Positions 15,787 to 24,667 of a DNA stretch of 64,000 nt are shown piece by piece. The stretch is from JAAFHB01 sp963677935. Lineage in GTDB: Bacteria; Bacteroidota; Bacteroidia; Bacteroidales; Prolixibacteraceae. Every line of letters begins with the position of its first letter. Within the stretch, counting starts at the first letter, position 1. Below the pieces are notes generated by a model. The model was not told the DNA's origin. It ran no database searches and was given only the letters and a program-made list of their open reading frames with translations. Location of the stretch: positions 4,216,001-4,280,000 of the forward strand of contig CAXXEH010000003.1 of NCBI GenBank assembly GCA_963677935.2. Direction: 5' to 3'. A program made the position numbers and the translations under genes.

Positions 15787-16980
15787 ATGCGCAAGTTATC
15801 TGCTCATTACATCTTTACTGGTACGGGTGCAGTTTTGTCAAAGGGAATTATTACCCTAACTGATGAAGGGGTTGTAGCAGATATCACCGACACAAATGGT
15901 GATCTTGAAGAGATGGCTGGCGTGGAATTTTTCAGCGGCGTAATCACCCCGGGATTTGTAAATGCTCACTGCCACCTGGAATTATCTCATCTGCGTTCCG
16001 TTTTCCCCGAAAAGACCGGATTACCCGATTTTCTTAAAAACGTTGTTGAACATCGTAACCTTGAGGAGAGCCGTGTGATAGAAGAAGCCAGGAAAGCCGA
16101 TTTTGAACTTTGGAAGAATGGCGTTGTAGCAGTAGGTGATGTCTCGAATACAACCACTACTTTTTCACTAAAATCATGTTCAAAAATAGTTTATCACACA
16201 TTTATTGAAGCACTTGGATTTTCGCCTCAACGGGCAGACAAAGCATTTTCGTGGGCCATGCATTGCCATGAGGAGGCTCAGAAATTAGGATTGCCTGCTT
16301 CGGTGGTTCCTCATTCCCCTTATGCCATTTCAAAAGCGTTATTTGACAGAATTTCTGAGTTTGCTGTTAATCAATACGCTGTTATATCGATGCACAGCCA
16401 GGAGTGTTCCGATGAAGATGATTTGTACTTTTCGGGAAAAGGGGGGATCTTCGGCCACCTGACCGAAAATCTCGGGCTTGATCTCTCCTCTTTTCGACCA
16501 ACCGGGAAATCGGCGTTGGAAAGTGTTATTGGCTGGTTGCCAAAAGAAAACAACCTTTTACTCGTTCACAATATCCAAACCAGGCAGCCAGATATCGATG
16601 TTATTAAAAATACAAGGTCCTTAAACAAAACCTGGTTTGTTCTTTGTCCCGAATCAAATCTTTATATTGAAGACCGCCTGCCCGATATTGAACTTTTTCG
16701 TAAAAACAAGTTGCAGATTTGCCTGGGGACCGACAGTCTCTCTTCGAACCGGAAACTCTCGGTTCTCGAAGAGATGAAAACTATCCAAACCCATTTCCCT
16801 GACCTTCCGTTTGCCGAAATCATCACATGGGCGACGCGTAACGGCGCTCAGGCGCTGAAGATGAACCATTGGGCAGGAACCATCGATATAGGGATGCGGC
16901 CCGGGATAAATCTGATTACTGGAATGGATTTGCAACGCCTTTATTTACAATCTCATTCAAAAGTAAAGAAGCTTATGTAA
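15787..16980 (+). CDS. Amidohydrolase of the ATZ/TRZ (aminohydrolase) subfamily
   Basis: The 397-residue protein has the amidohydrolase barrel metal motif VNAHCHLELSHL (HxH), then HSPYAIS, then the metal histidine in ISMHSQECSDEDD. The final aspartate is in LGTDSLSSNRKLSVLEEM, the classical end of the aminohydrolase site. N- and C-terminal strands (SAHYIFTGTG and GMRPGINLITG) form the small composite domain. It should hydrolyse an amino group or C-N bond of a heterocyclic substrate. The family includes guanine, S-adenosylhomocysteine and aminofutalosine deaminases, and the substrate cannot be told from the motifs. It starts 6 bases after the DUF4296 gene, so it is in the same operon. Confidence 0.88.
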   Translation: MRKLSAHYIFTGTGAVLSKGIITLTDEGVVADITDTNGDLEEMAGVEFFSGVITPGFVNAHCHLELSHLRSVFPEKTGLPDFLKNVVEHRNLEESRVIEEARKADFELWKNGVVAVGDVSNTTTTFSLKSCSKIVYHTFIEALGFSPQRADKAFSWAMHCHEEAQKLGLPASVVPHSPYAISKALFDRISEFAVNQYAVISMHSQECSDEDDLYFSGKGGIFGHLTENLGLDLSSFRPTGKSALESVIGWLPKENNLLLVHNIQTRQPDIDVIKNTRSLNKTWFVLCPESNLYIEDRLPDIELFRKNKLQICLGTDSLSSNRKLSVLEEMKTIQTHFPDLPFAEIITWATRNGAQALKMNHWAGTIDIGMRPGINLITGMDLQRLYLQSHSKVKKLM

Positions 16981-17029
16981 ATTGACAAAGTTTAGGACAG
17001 CTTCAACTTAAAATATTAGAGACAATTTT

Positions 17030-17812
17030 ATGCCAACTTTTCTTTTTGATCAAACTGTATTCGGCCCAGTTGTTAGCCGAAGATTAGGTATTTCTCTTGG
17101 AATCAACTTATTACCAAACGATTCGAAATTATGTTCCTTTGATTGCATCTATTGTGAATGTGGTTGGAATCCTGAAAAGGGTAGTGTCAGGGCAATCCTT
17201 CCCCCGAGGAGTGAAGTAAGTCGGTTACTCAGGGAAAAATTAGAAGTGATGAAACGTGAGAATAATTTACCCGATGTGATCACCTTTGCCGGAAATGGTG
17301 AGCCCACGATCCACCCCGATTTTTCAGCCATTATTGAGGATACCCTGCTTATCAGAGCTGAATTCTGTCCAAATGCACGAATTGCAGTTCTTTCAAATTC
17401 CACTATGCTTCATAAAACTATGGTAGTTGAGGCACTTAAAAAGGTGGATGACAATATACTGAAACTTGATTCCGGAATTCTTTCCACCATCAGATTACTC
17501 GATCAGCCAGTGGGAAGATTCAATTTGGAAAATGTTGTGAATCATCTCAAACTGTTTAATGGTCATCAAATCATTCAAACCATGTTTATCCGGGGGGCGT
17601 TTAATGGTGAAGCTATTGATAATACGACAGAGCCGGAATTGGTGGCCTGGATTTCACTTCTTCAACAGATCCGCCCAAAATCTGTTATGATTTACACCAT
17701 TGCTCGGGATACCCCTGCGAAAGAGCTTCGTAAGGTTTCGACTGAAGAGCTGGAGACAATTGCCATCAGGGTCAGAAAGGAGACCGGGCTCGAAGTTCAG
17801 GTAAGCGGGTAG
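17030..17812 (+). CDS. Radical SAM protein
   Basis: This 260-residue protein has an iron-sulfur site C35-SFD-C39-IY-C42 (CX3CX2C) and the SAM-binding glycine region ITFAGNGEPTIHPDF. Further motifs are VAVLSNST-like IAVLSNSTML and LKLDSGILSTIRLLDQP. The N-terminal segment FGPVVSRRLGISLGINLLP is typical of a widely conserved but poorly characterised radical SAM group. There is no SPASM-like C-terminal cluster. The reaction is unknown. It follows the amidohydrolase after 49 bases on the same strand and is convergent with the DUF1080 gene. Confidence 0.9.
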   Translation: MPTFLFDQTVFGPVVSRRLGISLGINLLPNDSKLCSFDCIYCECGWNPEKGSVRAILPPRSEVSRLLREKLEVMKRENNLPDVITFAGNGEPTIHPDFSAIIEDTLLIRAEFCPNARIAVLSNSTMLHKTMVVEALKKVDDNILKLDSGILSTIRLLDQPVGRFNLENVVNHLKLFNGHQIIQTMFIRGAFNGEAIDNTTEPELVAWISLLQQIRPKSVMIYTIARDTPAKELRKVSTEELETIAIRVRKETGLEVQVSG

Positions 17813-17889
17813 TAACATCGGAAAAACAGATGGCATCCTTGTCAGAATGTCACCTATTATAATACTTTATCTATAATTATATCAGCTGA

Positions 17890-18702
17890 TTACAACGGAC
17901 GAATCTTGACATTTCTAAACCAAACATCCTCTCCGTGATCCTGTAATCCAATCAACCCCTCCTTTGCAACATTTTCCCAGTCGGGATTCAGTCCAGGAAA
18001 TTTCGATCTGGAGACCAGTATTTTCCACTCAGGCGTCCCGAGCTCATATTCAAGAATTTGCACCCCATTTTGCCGATGGATGACTTTCCCATTCAAACAA
18101 ATAATTTCGACTGAATTCCATTCGCCCGCAGGTCGTACATTTTGAGGTTTCGCAGGAATAATATCGTACAAAGAGCCTGCTTTTCGGTTCCCATCCTTTC
18201 CCCTGAAAGAATCGGGATTTTTTTCATTGTCGAGAATCTGCATCTCGGGTGCACTTTTATATAATGGCCAGCCGGCTACCTCTCTTCCGAGATAAAAAAT
18301 CCCCGAATTACCACCTTCTGCAATTTTCCATTCCAGCCGGAGATCAAAATTAGAAAAGAGCCGGTTTGAATAGACGATATCCCCGCCATCGGCTTTGCCA
18401 GCTTCTCCCCTGCTTGCTTCTCCCCTGCACCGGAGTGTCCCCTCCTCAACCACCCATGAGGCCGGAAAATTGGTTTTATTGTAACCCCTCCATCCCGTTG
18501 ATGTTGACCCATCAAACAACAAAATCCAATCCTGTGCCTTTTCGGCGTCAGTCAGCTGATTGACCGGCCCTTTTTCGCAGCATGGCACAGCTTCGGGCAG
18601 CTTGCTGACAACCGGTGAATTTTCGCCGCTTTTTTTGGTTCCGATCCGGCAACCTGAAAACAGAAACAGCAGAAGGGTGAGATTAATAATTAAATTTTTC
18701 AT
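17890..18702 (-). CDS. DUF1080 (3-keto-disaccharide hydrolase type) lipoprotein
   Basis: This 270-residue lipoprotein has a lipobox in LFLFSGCRIG. The DUF1080 lectin-like jellyroll follows: DWILLFDGSTSTGWRGYNK, then SWVVEEGTLRCRG, then FDLRLEWKIAEGGNSGIFY. Next come APEMQILDN, GSLYDIIPA, AGEWNSVEI and a C-terminal EGLIGLQDHGEDVWFRNVKI. The family includes 3-ketoglucoside hydrolases and related secreted glycan proteins. It is a paralogue of 45494-46231. It differs by an insertion, RGEASRGEAGKADGG, encoded by a 15-base near-repeat at 18402-18428. It is divergent from pfkA and stands alone. Confidence 0.9.
   Translation of the reverse strand: MKNLIINLTLLLFLFSGCRIGTKKSGENSPVVSKLPEAVPCCEKGPVNQLTDAEKAQDWILLFDGSTSTGWRGYNKTNFPASWVVEEGTLRCRGEASRGEAGKADGGDIVYSNRLFSNFDLRLEWKIAEGGNSGIFYLGREVAGWPLYKSAPEMQILDNEKNPDSFRGKDGNRKAGSLYDIIPAKPQNVRPAGEWNSVEIICLNGKVIHRQNGVQILEYELGTPEWKILVSRSKFPGLNPDWENVAKEGLIGLQDHGEDVWFRNVKIRPL
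18402..18428. repeat. 15-base partial tandem duplication inside the DUF1080 gene
   Basis: CTTCTCCCCTGCTTG is followed directly by CTTCTCCCCTGC. It encodes the Gly/Glu/Ala-rich insertion of the protein and looks like replication slippage that kept the frame. Confidence 0.6.
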
Positions 18703-18759
18703 TTTTAACCATTTAGTAAGAATGATTCAAAATTACGATAAAATGATGATTGTAATAAA

Positions 18760-18789
18760 TTTGGTCAGGCAAAATATGTATTAGATTTG
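18760..18789 (+). promoter_or_regulatory. Bacteroidota promoter for pfkA
   Basis: TTTG at 18760-18763 and TAGATTTG at 18782-18789 are separated by 18 bases, a good fit to the TTTG/TAnnTTTG pattern. The predicted transcript start is near 18796, leaving a leader of about 55 bases. Confidence 0.65.
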
Positions 18790-18849
18790 TAAATCATAAA
18801 TTTTAAAAAAATTGTCATTCACACAAATATTATTTATAACCGATAGTTT

Positions 18850-19872
18850 ATGGGTAAAAAGATTGCAATCCTCACAGCAGGTGGCGACTGTCCGGGATTA
18901 AATGCCGCCATAAGAGGCGTTGGAAAAACCGCAATTGTAAATCACGATATGAAGGTAATCGGATTTACTGCCGGATTCAGCGGTTTAATCAGAAAAGAGT
19001 ATGTTGAGCTTGATGAGACCAAACTTTCGGGAATTCTTACTCTTGGTGGAACCATCCTTGGAACATCCCGTGAAAAACCTTTTAAACTTGAAAAAGGGTT
19101 AACCTTCAATAACAAGCCGGGTTTGATCAAGAAAAATTACGAAGAGCTTGGTTTGGATTGTGTGGTTTGCATCGGAGGAAATGGGACAATGAAAACGGCA
19201 CATCTCCTCTCTCAGGAGGGTCTTAACGTGATAGGCATTCCCAAAACAATTGATAATGACGTTTTTGGTACAGAAATCACTTTTGGATTTGATTCAGCTG
19301 TGAGTATTGCAACTGAAGCAATTGACCGCTTACACTCTACCGCCAACTCTCACCAAAGGGCAATGGTGATCGAAGTCATGGGGCACAACGCAGGGTGGAT
19401 TGCCCTTTATGCCGGAATTGCAGGTGGTGGCGATATTATTCTCATCCCGGAAATCGGATACGACATCAGCAAGGTTTGTCGCACAATTGAAGAGCGGTTT
19501 TCGAAGGGAAAAATTTCTGCCATTGTCGTGGTTGCTGAAGGGATCGAAAAACCCGAAAACATTTCAGCTGCCTCCTATATCGTTTCAAAGATCCAACAAC
19601 TTACCAATATTGAGGCACGTGAAACAAGGTTGGGTTATGTCCAGCGCGGAGGAAGCCCTTCGGCAATGGACCGGATTCTTGCAACCCGTTATGGGGCTTA
19701 TGCCGCTGAGCTGATTGCCAAAGGGGAATATGGACAGATGGTTGCCATTCACGGTGATGTTCTAAGTTCTGTCCCGCTTGAAGAGGTAGGAGGGAAACTC
19801 AGCTTGGTAGATCCTAACCATCTGTTGATCAGAAAAGCGCGGAATATGGGGGTGCTTTTCGGAGATGAATGA
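18850..19872 (+). CDS. pfkA: 6-phosphofructokinase, mixed-motif type
   Basis: This 340-residue phosphofructokinase has GGDCPGLNAAIRG at the phosphoryl-donor site. G109-G-N111-G-T113 stands at the place of the usual GGDGS, followed by PKTIDND with K132 and catalytic D135. Then come RAMVIEVMGHNAGWIA and LGYVQRGGSPSA. ATP-dependent enzymes normally have G where K132 stands, while PPi-dependent ones have PKTIDND together with GGDD. Here the glycine of GGNG points to ATP and the lysine to PPi, so it belongs to the mixed group, and asparagine replaces the magnesium-linked aspartate. The phosphate donor is therefore open. It has its own promoter and is followed by the DUF1573 gene. Confidence 0.93.
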   Translation: MGKKIAILTAGGDCPGLNAAIRGVGKTAIVNHDMKVIGFTAGFSGLIRKEYVELDETKLSGILTLGGTILGTSREKPFKLEKGLTFNNKPGLIKKNYEELGLDCVVCIGGNGTMKTAHLLSQEGLNVIGIPKTIDNDVFGTEITFGFDSAVSIATEAIDRLHSTANSHQRAMVIEVMGHNAGWIALYAGIAGGGDIILIPEIGYDISKVCRTIEERFSKGKISAIVVVAEGIEKPENISAASYIVSKIQQLTNIEARETRLGYVQRGGSPSAMDRILATRYGAYAAELIAKGEYGQMVAIHGDVLSSVPLEEVGGKLSLVDPNHLLIRKARNMGVLFGDE

Positions 19873-19925
19873 TTTTTAAATCAGATATTTCACAAAATAA
19901 GGAATGAACTGTTTAAGAAAGATAA

Positions 19926-21008
19926 ATGAGCAAGGTTAGTGTAATTATTTTATTTGCCCTGATGGCCGTATTCTCCAATGTAAAGGCTCAGAATCTGGCA
20001 GATATTCAGTTTGAGAAAATGGATCACAGCTTTGGCAAAATCAATGAAGAAGCTGGTCCTGCCGTTTTCAACTTCAGATTTACAAACACTGGAAATGCAC
20101 CCCTGATTATCCAGGGTGTGGAGGCTTCGTGCGGTTGCACAACGCCCGAGTGGAGCCAGGAACCCATTCTCCCCGGTAAGGGAGGATTTATTAAAGTATC
20201 CTATAATCCTGAGCAACGCCCCGGGGCCTTTGCCAAAAGTATCACTGTAAATGCAAACGTTCCGAAAAGTCCGCGTGTGCTGACCATCTCAGGCGAGGTG
20301 ATTCCAAGGGCGTTAAGTATTTCGGACCTTTATCCTGTTGATTTCGGAAATCTAAGAATGTCATCGAACGAGTTGTCATTTGTGAGAATTAAAAATAATG
20401 AGGTAAAAACCGATACGCTTCCCTTTTATAATCCGGGAACATCTCGGGTATCGATAGGTTTCAAAATAATTCCACCCCATATTACAATCAAAACAGTTCC
20501 GGAGATCATTCAGTCTAAAACAAAAGGGTATTTTCTGATCACCTTTGACGCCACAAAAAAAGGGGAGTATGGGTTTTCGACAAATCGCATCTACCTGTCA
20601 TTCAATGGAGAAAACAAATATGACAACGCCTTAAAAGTGAGTGCTACTATTGAGGAAGATTTTTCAAAACTGAGCACATCTGATCTGGCCAGCGCACCCC
20701 ATATTGAGTACAACACCAGAATTTTCGATTTTGGGGAAATACCTGAAGGGAAAAAAGTGGATTACACATTTGAAATTATGAACAAAGGTAAAAGAGATTT
20801 GGTAATACGAAGTGTAACAGCATCATGTGGTTGTACTACTGGGCAGCCCGCCTCGAATGTTATCCCACCCGGAGGAAAAACTCAAATGAAGGTCACCTTT
20901 GATTCAGATGAGAAAGTGGGAATGCAGAATAAAATTATTACCGTTATCTCGAATGATCCGGGTCATTCAACGACCATCCTGAGGGTAACCGGGACGGTAC
21001 GAAAATAG
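19926..21008 (+). CDS. Exported protein with two DUF1573 domains
   Basis: The 360-residue protein has a signal peptide ending in NVKA. Two immunoglobulin-like DUF1573 domains are seen: about 28-125 (MDHSFGKINEEAGP, then FTNTGNAPLIIQGVEASCGC, then TTPEW) and about 265-358 (IFDFGEIPEGKKVDYTFEI, then SVTASCGCTTGQP). The CGCT cysteines are conserved in both. A middle segment with IYLSFNGENKY links them. The function is unknown, and the fold is that of ASPM-SPD-2-Hydin-like structural domains, probably at the periplasmic or outer-membrane face. The gene starts 53 bases after pfkA and is probably transcribed with it and with meaB. Confidence 0.88.
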   Translation: MSKVSVIILFALMAVFSNVKAQNLADIQFEKMDHSFGKINEEAGPAVFNFRFTNTGNAPLIIQGVEASCGCTTPEWSQEPILPGKGGFIKVSYNPEQRPGAFAKSITVNANVPKSPRVLTISGEVIPRALSISDLYPVDFGNLRMSSNELSFVRIKNNEVKTDTLPFYNPGTSRVSIGFKIIPPHITIKTVPEIIQSKTKGYFLITFDATKKGEYGFSTNRIYLSFNGENKYDNALKVSATIEEDFSKLSTSDLASAPHIEYNTRIFDFGEIPEGKKVDYTFEIMNKGKRDLVIRSVTASCGCTTGQPASNVIPPGGKTQMKVTFDSDEKVGMQNKIITVISNDPGHSTTILRVTGTVRK

Positions 21009-21034
21009 GCATACACTTTATAAACAAGAATATT

Positions 21035-22150
21035 ATGAGTTATCATCATCCTGAAAACGATCCTCAATATATTGGGCTGAATGTCAATGCAGGAATTGAG
21101 AAACCGGAAGCGGTGAATGCCGATTCTGTAAAAAGGTTTCTGAAGAGAGGCAAACGTCAGATTCTTTCGCCCGACGAATATTGTAGCGGGATCATCGATG
21201 GAAATATCACTATTCTCAGTCAGGCCGTTACCCTTATCGAAAGCAACAAACCCGAGCATCAGAAGGTGGCACAGGAGATTATTATCAAATGTCTCCCCTA
21301 CTCAGGGAAATCGGTCAGGCTTGGTATCACAGGAGTTCCGGGAGCGGGGAAAAGCACCTTTATCGAGTCACTTGGAAAAAAAATTACCACAAGTGGTGGG
21401 AAGTTAGCAGTACTGGCAATCGACCCAAGTTCCGAACGATCGAAAGGGTCTATTTTGGGGGATAAAACCCGTATGGAAGAACTCTCATCCGATCCCAATG
21501 CCTATATCCGCCCCAGTCCGTCGGCGGGTTCACTCGGGGGAGTTGCCCGTAAAACGAGAGAAATCATCATCTTATGCGAAGCAGCTGGTTTCAGCACGAT
21601 CTTCATCGAAACAGTAGGGGTTGGTCAGTCGGAAACGGTGGTCCACTCGATGGTCGATTTTTTTCTTTTAATTCAGATTGCAGGAGCCGGTGACGAGTTG
21701 CAGGGGATAAAACGGGGGATTATGGAAATGGCTGATGCAATAGTTATTAATAAAGCTGATGGTGACAATTTCGAAAAAGCACAATTGGCAGCTGCCCAAT
21801 TCCGTAACGCACTTCATTTATTTCCCCCGACCGGTTCAGGATGGATTCCTCCTGTTTTGACCTGTTCCGCATTAGAGAATAGCGGTATACAACAGGTATG
21901 GGATACTGTAAATGAATATATTGCATTGACTACAGGGAACCACTACTTCAAAAAAAGGCGTAACGATCAGGCCAGATACTGGATGTATGAGACTATCAAT
22001 GAAACCCTTCGGAATAGTTTTTACCAGGATCAACAAATCAGATCAAGGCTTCCGCAATACGAAAAACTGGTGCTCAGCAATGGAATGAGCTCTTTTATTG
22101 CTGCTCACGAATTATTGGATTCCTATTTCAAATCATTTGAAAATGAATAA
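21035..22150 (+). CDS. meaB: Methylmalonyl-CoA mutase-associated GTPase MeaB
   Basis: The 371-residue G3E-type GTPase has a P-loop LGITGVPGAGKSTFIESLG, a switch region LAIDPSSERSKGSILGDKTR, the conserved ELSSDPNAYIRPSPSAGSLG and FIETVGVGQSE, and the base-specificity motif VINKADGD. MeaB protects adenosylcobalamin-dependent methylmalonyl-CoA mutase and gates its cofactor loading. The mutase itself is not in the window. With sucCD this fits a succinate-propionate metabolism. It starts 26 bases after the DUF1573 gene. Confidence 0.96.
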   Translation: MSYHHPENDPQYIGLNVNAGIEKPEAVNADSVKRFLKRGKRQILSPDEYCSGIIDGNITILSQAVTLIESNKPEHQKVAQEIIIKCLPYSGKSVRLGITGVPGAGKSTFIESLGKKITTSGGKLAVLAIDPSSERSKGSILGDKTRMEELSSDPNAYIRPSPSAGSLGGVARKTREIIILCEAAGFSTIFIETVGVGQSETVVHSMVDFFLLIQIAGAGDELQGIKRGIMEMADAIVINKADGDNFEKAQLAAAQFRNALHLFPPTGSGWIPPVLTCSALENSGIQQVWDTVNEYIALTTGNHYFKKRRNDQARYWMYETINETLRNSFYQDQQIRSRLPQYEKLVLSNGMSSFIAAHELLDSYFKSFENE

Positions 22151-22156
22151 CTACTA

Positions 22157-22186
22157 TTTGCCAATCAAATTGTTTTGATACCTTTG
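22157..22186 (+). promoter_or_regulatory. Bacteroidota promoter for the TlpA-like lipoprotein gene
   Basis: TTTG at 22157-22160 and TACCTTTG at 22179-22186, 18 bases apart. The transcript would start about 45 bases before the ATG at 22238. Confidence 0.65.
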
Positions 22187-22237
22187 TTTTCTATATTCAA
22201 ATAAGAAAATTCAATCACTTCTGTTAATTATTATCTA

Positions 22238-23332
22238 ATGAGAAATCTTCTATTTATCTTCATTGCATTTGCAGGACTCCTTTCCTGCTCAAAACCTGTT
22301 GGGTTTGTAATCAAAGGACAGATCAAGGGAAAAGAGAGCGGTGATATCAAACTAATGAAATATACCGACGGGAAATGGATTTCCGAAGACTCAGCAAAAA
22401 TTGTAAAAGGGAAATTCGAGTTAAAAGGGAAGGCTGCCTTACCCGAATTACGAATAATAACGATCGTTCCTCAGACAGTAGTGGCACAGTTTTTTGCCGA
22501 AAACGGGAGTCTTACGCTGAACGCCGATGCCGATAGTTTAGCTAATTCAGAAGTGGTTGGATCAAAATCGAACGAAGAGTTTACATTACTTAAAAAGGAG
22601 CTTAAGAACATCGCAAAGGAGACTCAGGGTTTACAGCAAAAATATTCTGCAGCCATGCAGAGCGGGAACGAAGATGAGATGAAAAAAGCCCAGATTGACT
22701 ATGCCGCAATGATGGGGAATCAAAAAGTTTATGTCAAAAATTTCGTCCGCGAACATCCCAAATCAACGGTATCACCCCTGATTGTTCTGATGCAATTGGC
22801 ACAGGAATCAAGTGGACAAGAGATCGATGCCATAATAGCATCTTTTGACCCCTCCATTCAGCCGTCGATTTATGTGACAGAGCTCAAGAAACTTGCCGAC
22901 AAAATGAGGCTAACCAATATTGGCGCTGTGGCTTCCGATTTTACCCTCAATACCCCTGAAGGGACTCCCCTTACCCTCTCTTCTTTGCGCGGAAAAATTG
23001 TACTTGTCGATTTCTGGGCTTCATGGTGCAAGCCTTGCCGTCAGGAAAATCCTAATGTACTAAAGGCCTATAACAAGTTTAAAGACAAAGGTTTCGATAT
23101 ACTTGGGGTTTCGCTCGACCGTGACAAGGAATCATGGTTGAAAGCCATTGCCGACGATCAGCTAACCTGGCATCATGTTTCAGATCTTAAATTCTGGCAA
23201 AATGAAGCAGCGGTTAAATATGGTGTTCAGTCAATCCCATTTGCATTATTGCTCGACAAAGAGGGAAAGATTATCGCCAAGAATCTTCGTGGTGAAGAAC
23301 TTGAGAAAAAGCTTGCAGAATTGCTACCATAA
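22238..23332 (+). CDS. TlpA-like thiol-disulfide lipoprotein with DUF4369-like N-terminus
   Basis: The 364-residue lipoprotein has a lipobox LLSCS. The N-terminal part, about 20-115 (FVIKGQIKGKESGDIKLMKY, then KGKFELKGKAALPELRII), is the DUF4369 beta-sandwich pattern. A helical linker with a charged coiled-coil-like segment lies at about 115-190. The C-terminal TlpA domain contains APDF-like ASDFTLNTPEG, then IVLVDFWASWC with active site C-K-P-C-R, then SDLKFWQNEAAVKYGVQSIP with the cis-proline. It reduces disulfides or transfers thiols in the periplasm. This layout is common in Bacteroidia. A strong hairpin terminator follows. Confidence 0.92.
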   Translation: MRNLLFIFIAFAGLLSCSKPVGFVIKGQIKGKESGDIKLMKYTDGKWISEDSAKIVKGKFELKGKAALPELRIITIVPQTVVAQFFAENGSLTLNADADSLANSEVVGSKSNEEFTLLKKELKNIAKETQGLQQKYSAAMQSGNEDEMKKAQIDYAAMMGNQKVYVKNFVREHPKSTVSPLIVLMQLAQESSGQEIDAIIASFDPSIQPSIYVTELKKLADKMRLTNIGAVASDFTLNTPEGTPLTLSSLRGKIVLVDFWASWCKPCRQENPNVLKAYNKFKDKGFDILGVSLDRDKESWLKAIADDQLTWHHVSDLKFWQNEAAVKYGVQSIPFALLLDKEGKIIAKNLRGEELEKKLAELLP

Positions 23333-23360
23333 TCAAAATTGGGATTCAGATATTCTCAGA

Positions 23361-23400
23361 AAAAAAGTGTGCAGTGAAAATGATCACTGCACACTTTTTT
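23361..23400. terminator. Bidirectional rho-independent terminator
   Basis: A perfect 17-base stem (A-rich arm through GTGTGCAGTGA, loop AAATGA, TCACTGCACAC and six Ts) lies between the convergent TlpA-like lipoprotein and nanT-like genes. T-runs exist on both strands. Confidence 0.93.
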
Positions 23401-24642
23401 TTAATCCTCCAGTTTATCCGCAAATTTTGGTTGAAGAACAGTCAGTTGAAGAACGATAGCCATAATAACAGGGATGGCCAGCAAGGCCACATCGGGTCCC
23501 AGACTTCCTGCATCTGTTGATTTGCCCAGAAATGTAGTGATTACGGCCCCGGCAGCAATACCGGTCATGTTCATTAATCCGTATCCGGCTGCACGATGTC
23601 GGGGCGAAACAAACTGGCAAAGGATGGGCATACTGTTCGCATCGAACATTCCAAATCCGGTTCCGAAAAGGACAGCGCCCCCGATAACCGTGAAACCATT
23701 CTGACCATATCCAAGAAGTATCAGAGCGGGCACCATAAGTGTCAGGCCAATCACTCCGGTGAAAATTCTGCCTCGTAAATTGTAGCTGATCCATCGGTCG
23801 GCCAGCATTCCTCCCAGAATCACACTGATTAATGATGATCCGGCAATTGTTATGGTTGCCATTGGCCCTGCTATTGACATGTCCAGGTGGAGCGATTGCG
23901 AAAAGAGGGTAGGCATCCAGTTTTTGACGGCCCATCCGGGAAAGGAAGGAGCGGTAAAATAAAATAGGACAATCCAGAAACTCATCGTTCCGAGTAACAT
24001 TCCAAGACTATTTTTTACCGATTGAAATCTACTCACGGGATTAACCTTCTGGACAACAGATTTTTCGCGGTTGTCTTTGAGGAAGAGGATCAGGATAACG
24101 CTGTAGCAGATTCCGATCAGACCAAACAGATGGAAGGCTTGCTGCCAGGAGTATTCATGCGCAACGGTTGCCCCAAAACCACCCAAAGCCTGACCAAAAT
24201 ATAATCCCGAGAGGTGAATACCTATTGCCAGTGAACGGGTGTTCCCACGGTGATAATCGGCAATTAAAGCCAACCCGGCAGGAATATACAAGGCCTCACT
24301 CACCCCCATAAACGCCCGAAGGAGATAGAGTTGATCGAAACTGGTGGCATACCCCATGGCCAATGTGACTCCCGACCATACAGCTAAACTTCCAACAATC
24401 AGCCATTTTCGATTAACCCTGTCGGCAATAAGTCCCGCCATGGGACTCATCAAAGCATAAATCCAAAGGAAAACAGCCATCAGACGACCAAAATTCTCTG
24501 CCTTTTCAAGTTCAACAATATCGCCCATCATGGCGATTTTCATGGTTGAGAGCATCTGGCGATCCATATAGTTGAGCAGCGCAACCACCCAAAGGAGGCC
24601 AACCACTACCCAGGGATAAAATGACCGGTATCTGTTTTTCAT
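23401..24642 (-). CDS. nanT: MFS transporter, probable sialic acid permease
   Basis: I start at the ATG at 24642 (MKNRYRSFYPWVVVG). The longer frame to 24747 would overlap the upstream gene by 80 bases. The product is about 413 residues with roughly 12 hydrophobic segments and the MFS signatures NYMDRQMLST, then GLIADRVNRKWLIVGSLAVW and GVSEALYIPAGLALIADYHR. The proline/basic layout resembles the anion:cation symporter-like branch. It is the last gene of the sialic acid operon and matches the nanT position of the Bacteroides nanLET cluster, so N-acetylneuraminate or a related acid is the likely cargo. That is inference from context. Confidence 0.85.
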   Translation of the reverse strand: MKNRYRSFYPWVVVGLLWVVALLNYMDRQMLSTMKIAMMGDIVELEKAENFGRLMAVFLWIYALMSPMAGLIADRVNRKWLIVGSLAVWSGVTLAMGYATSFDQLYLLRAFMGVSEALYIPAGLALIADYHRGNTRSLAIGIHLSGLYFGQALGGFGATVAHEYSWQQAFHLFGLIGICYSVILILFLKDNREKSVVQKVNPVSRFQSVKNSLGMLLGTMSFWIVLFYFTAPSFPGWAVKNWMPTLFSQSLHLDMSIAGPMATITIAGSSLISVILGGMLADRWISYNLRGRIFTGVIGLTLMVPALILLGYGQNGFTVIGGAVLFGTGFGMFDANSMPILCQFVSPRHRAAGYGLMNMTGIAAGAVITTFLGKSTDAGSLGPDVALLAIPVIMAIVLQLTVLQPKFADKLED

Positions 24643-24667
24643 AAATTGTTGTTTGGCTATAATATTT

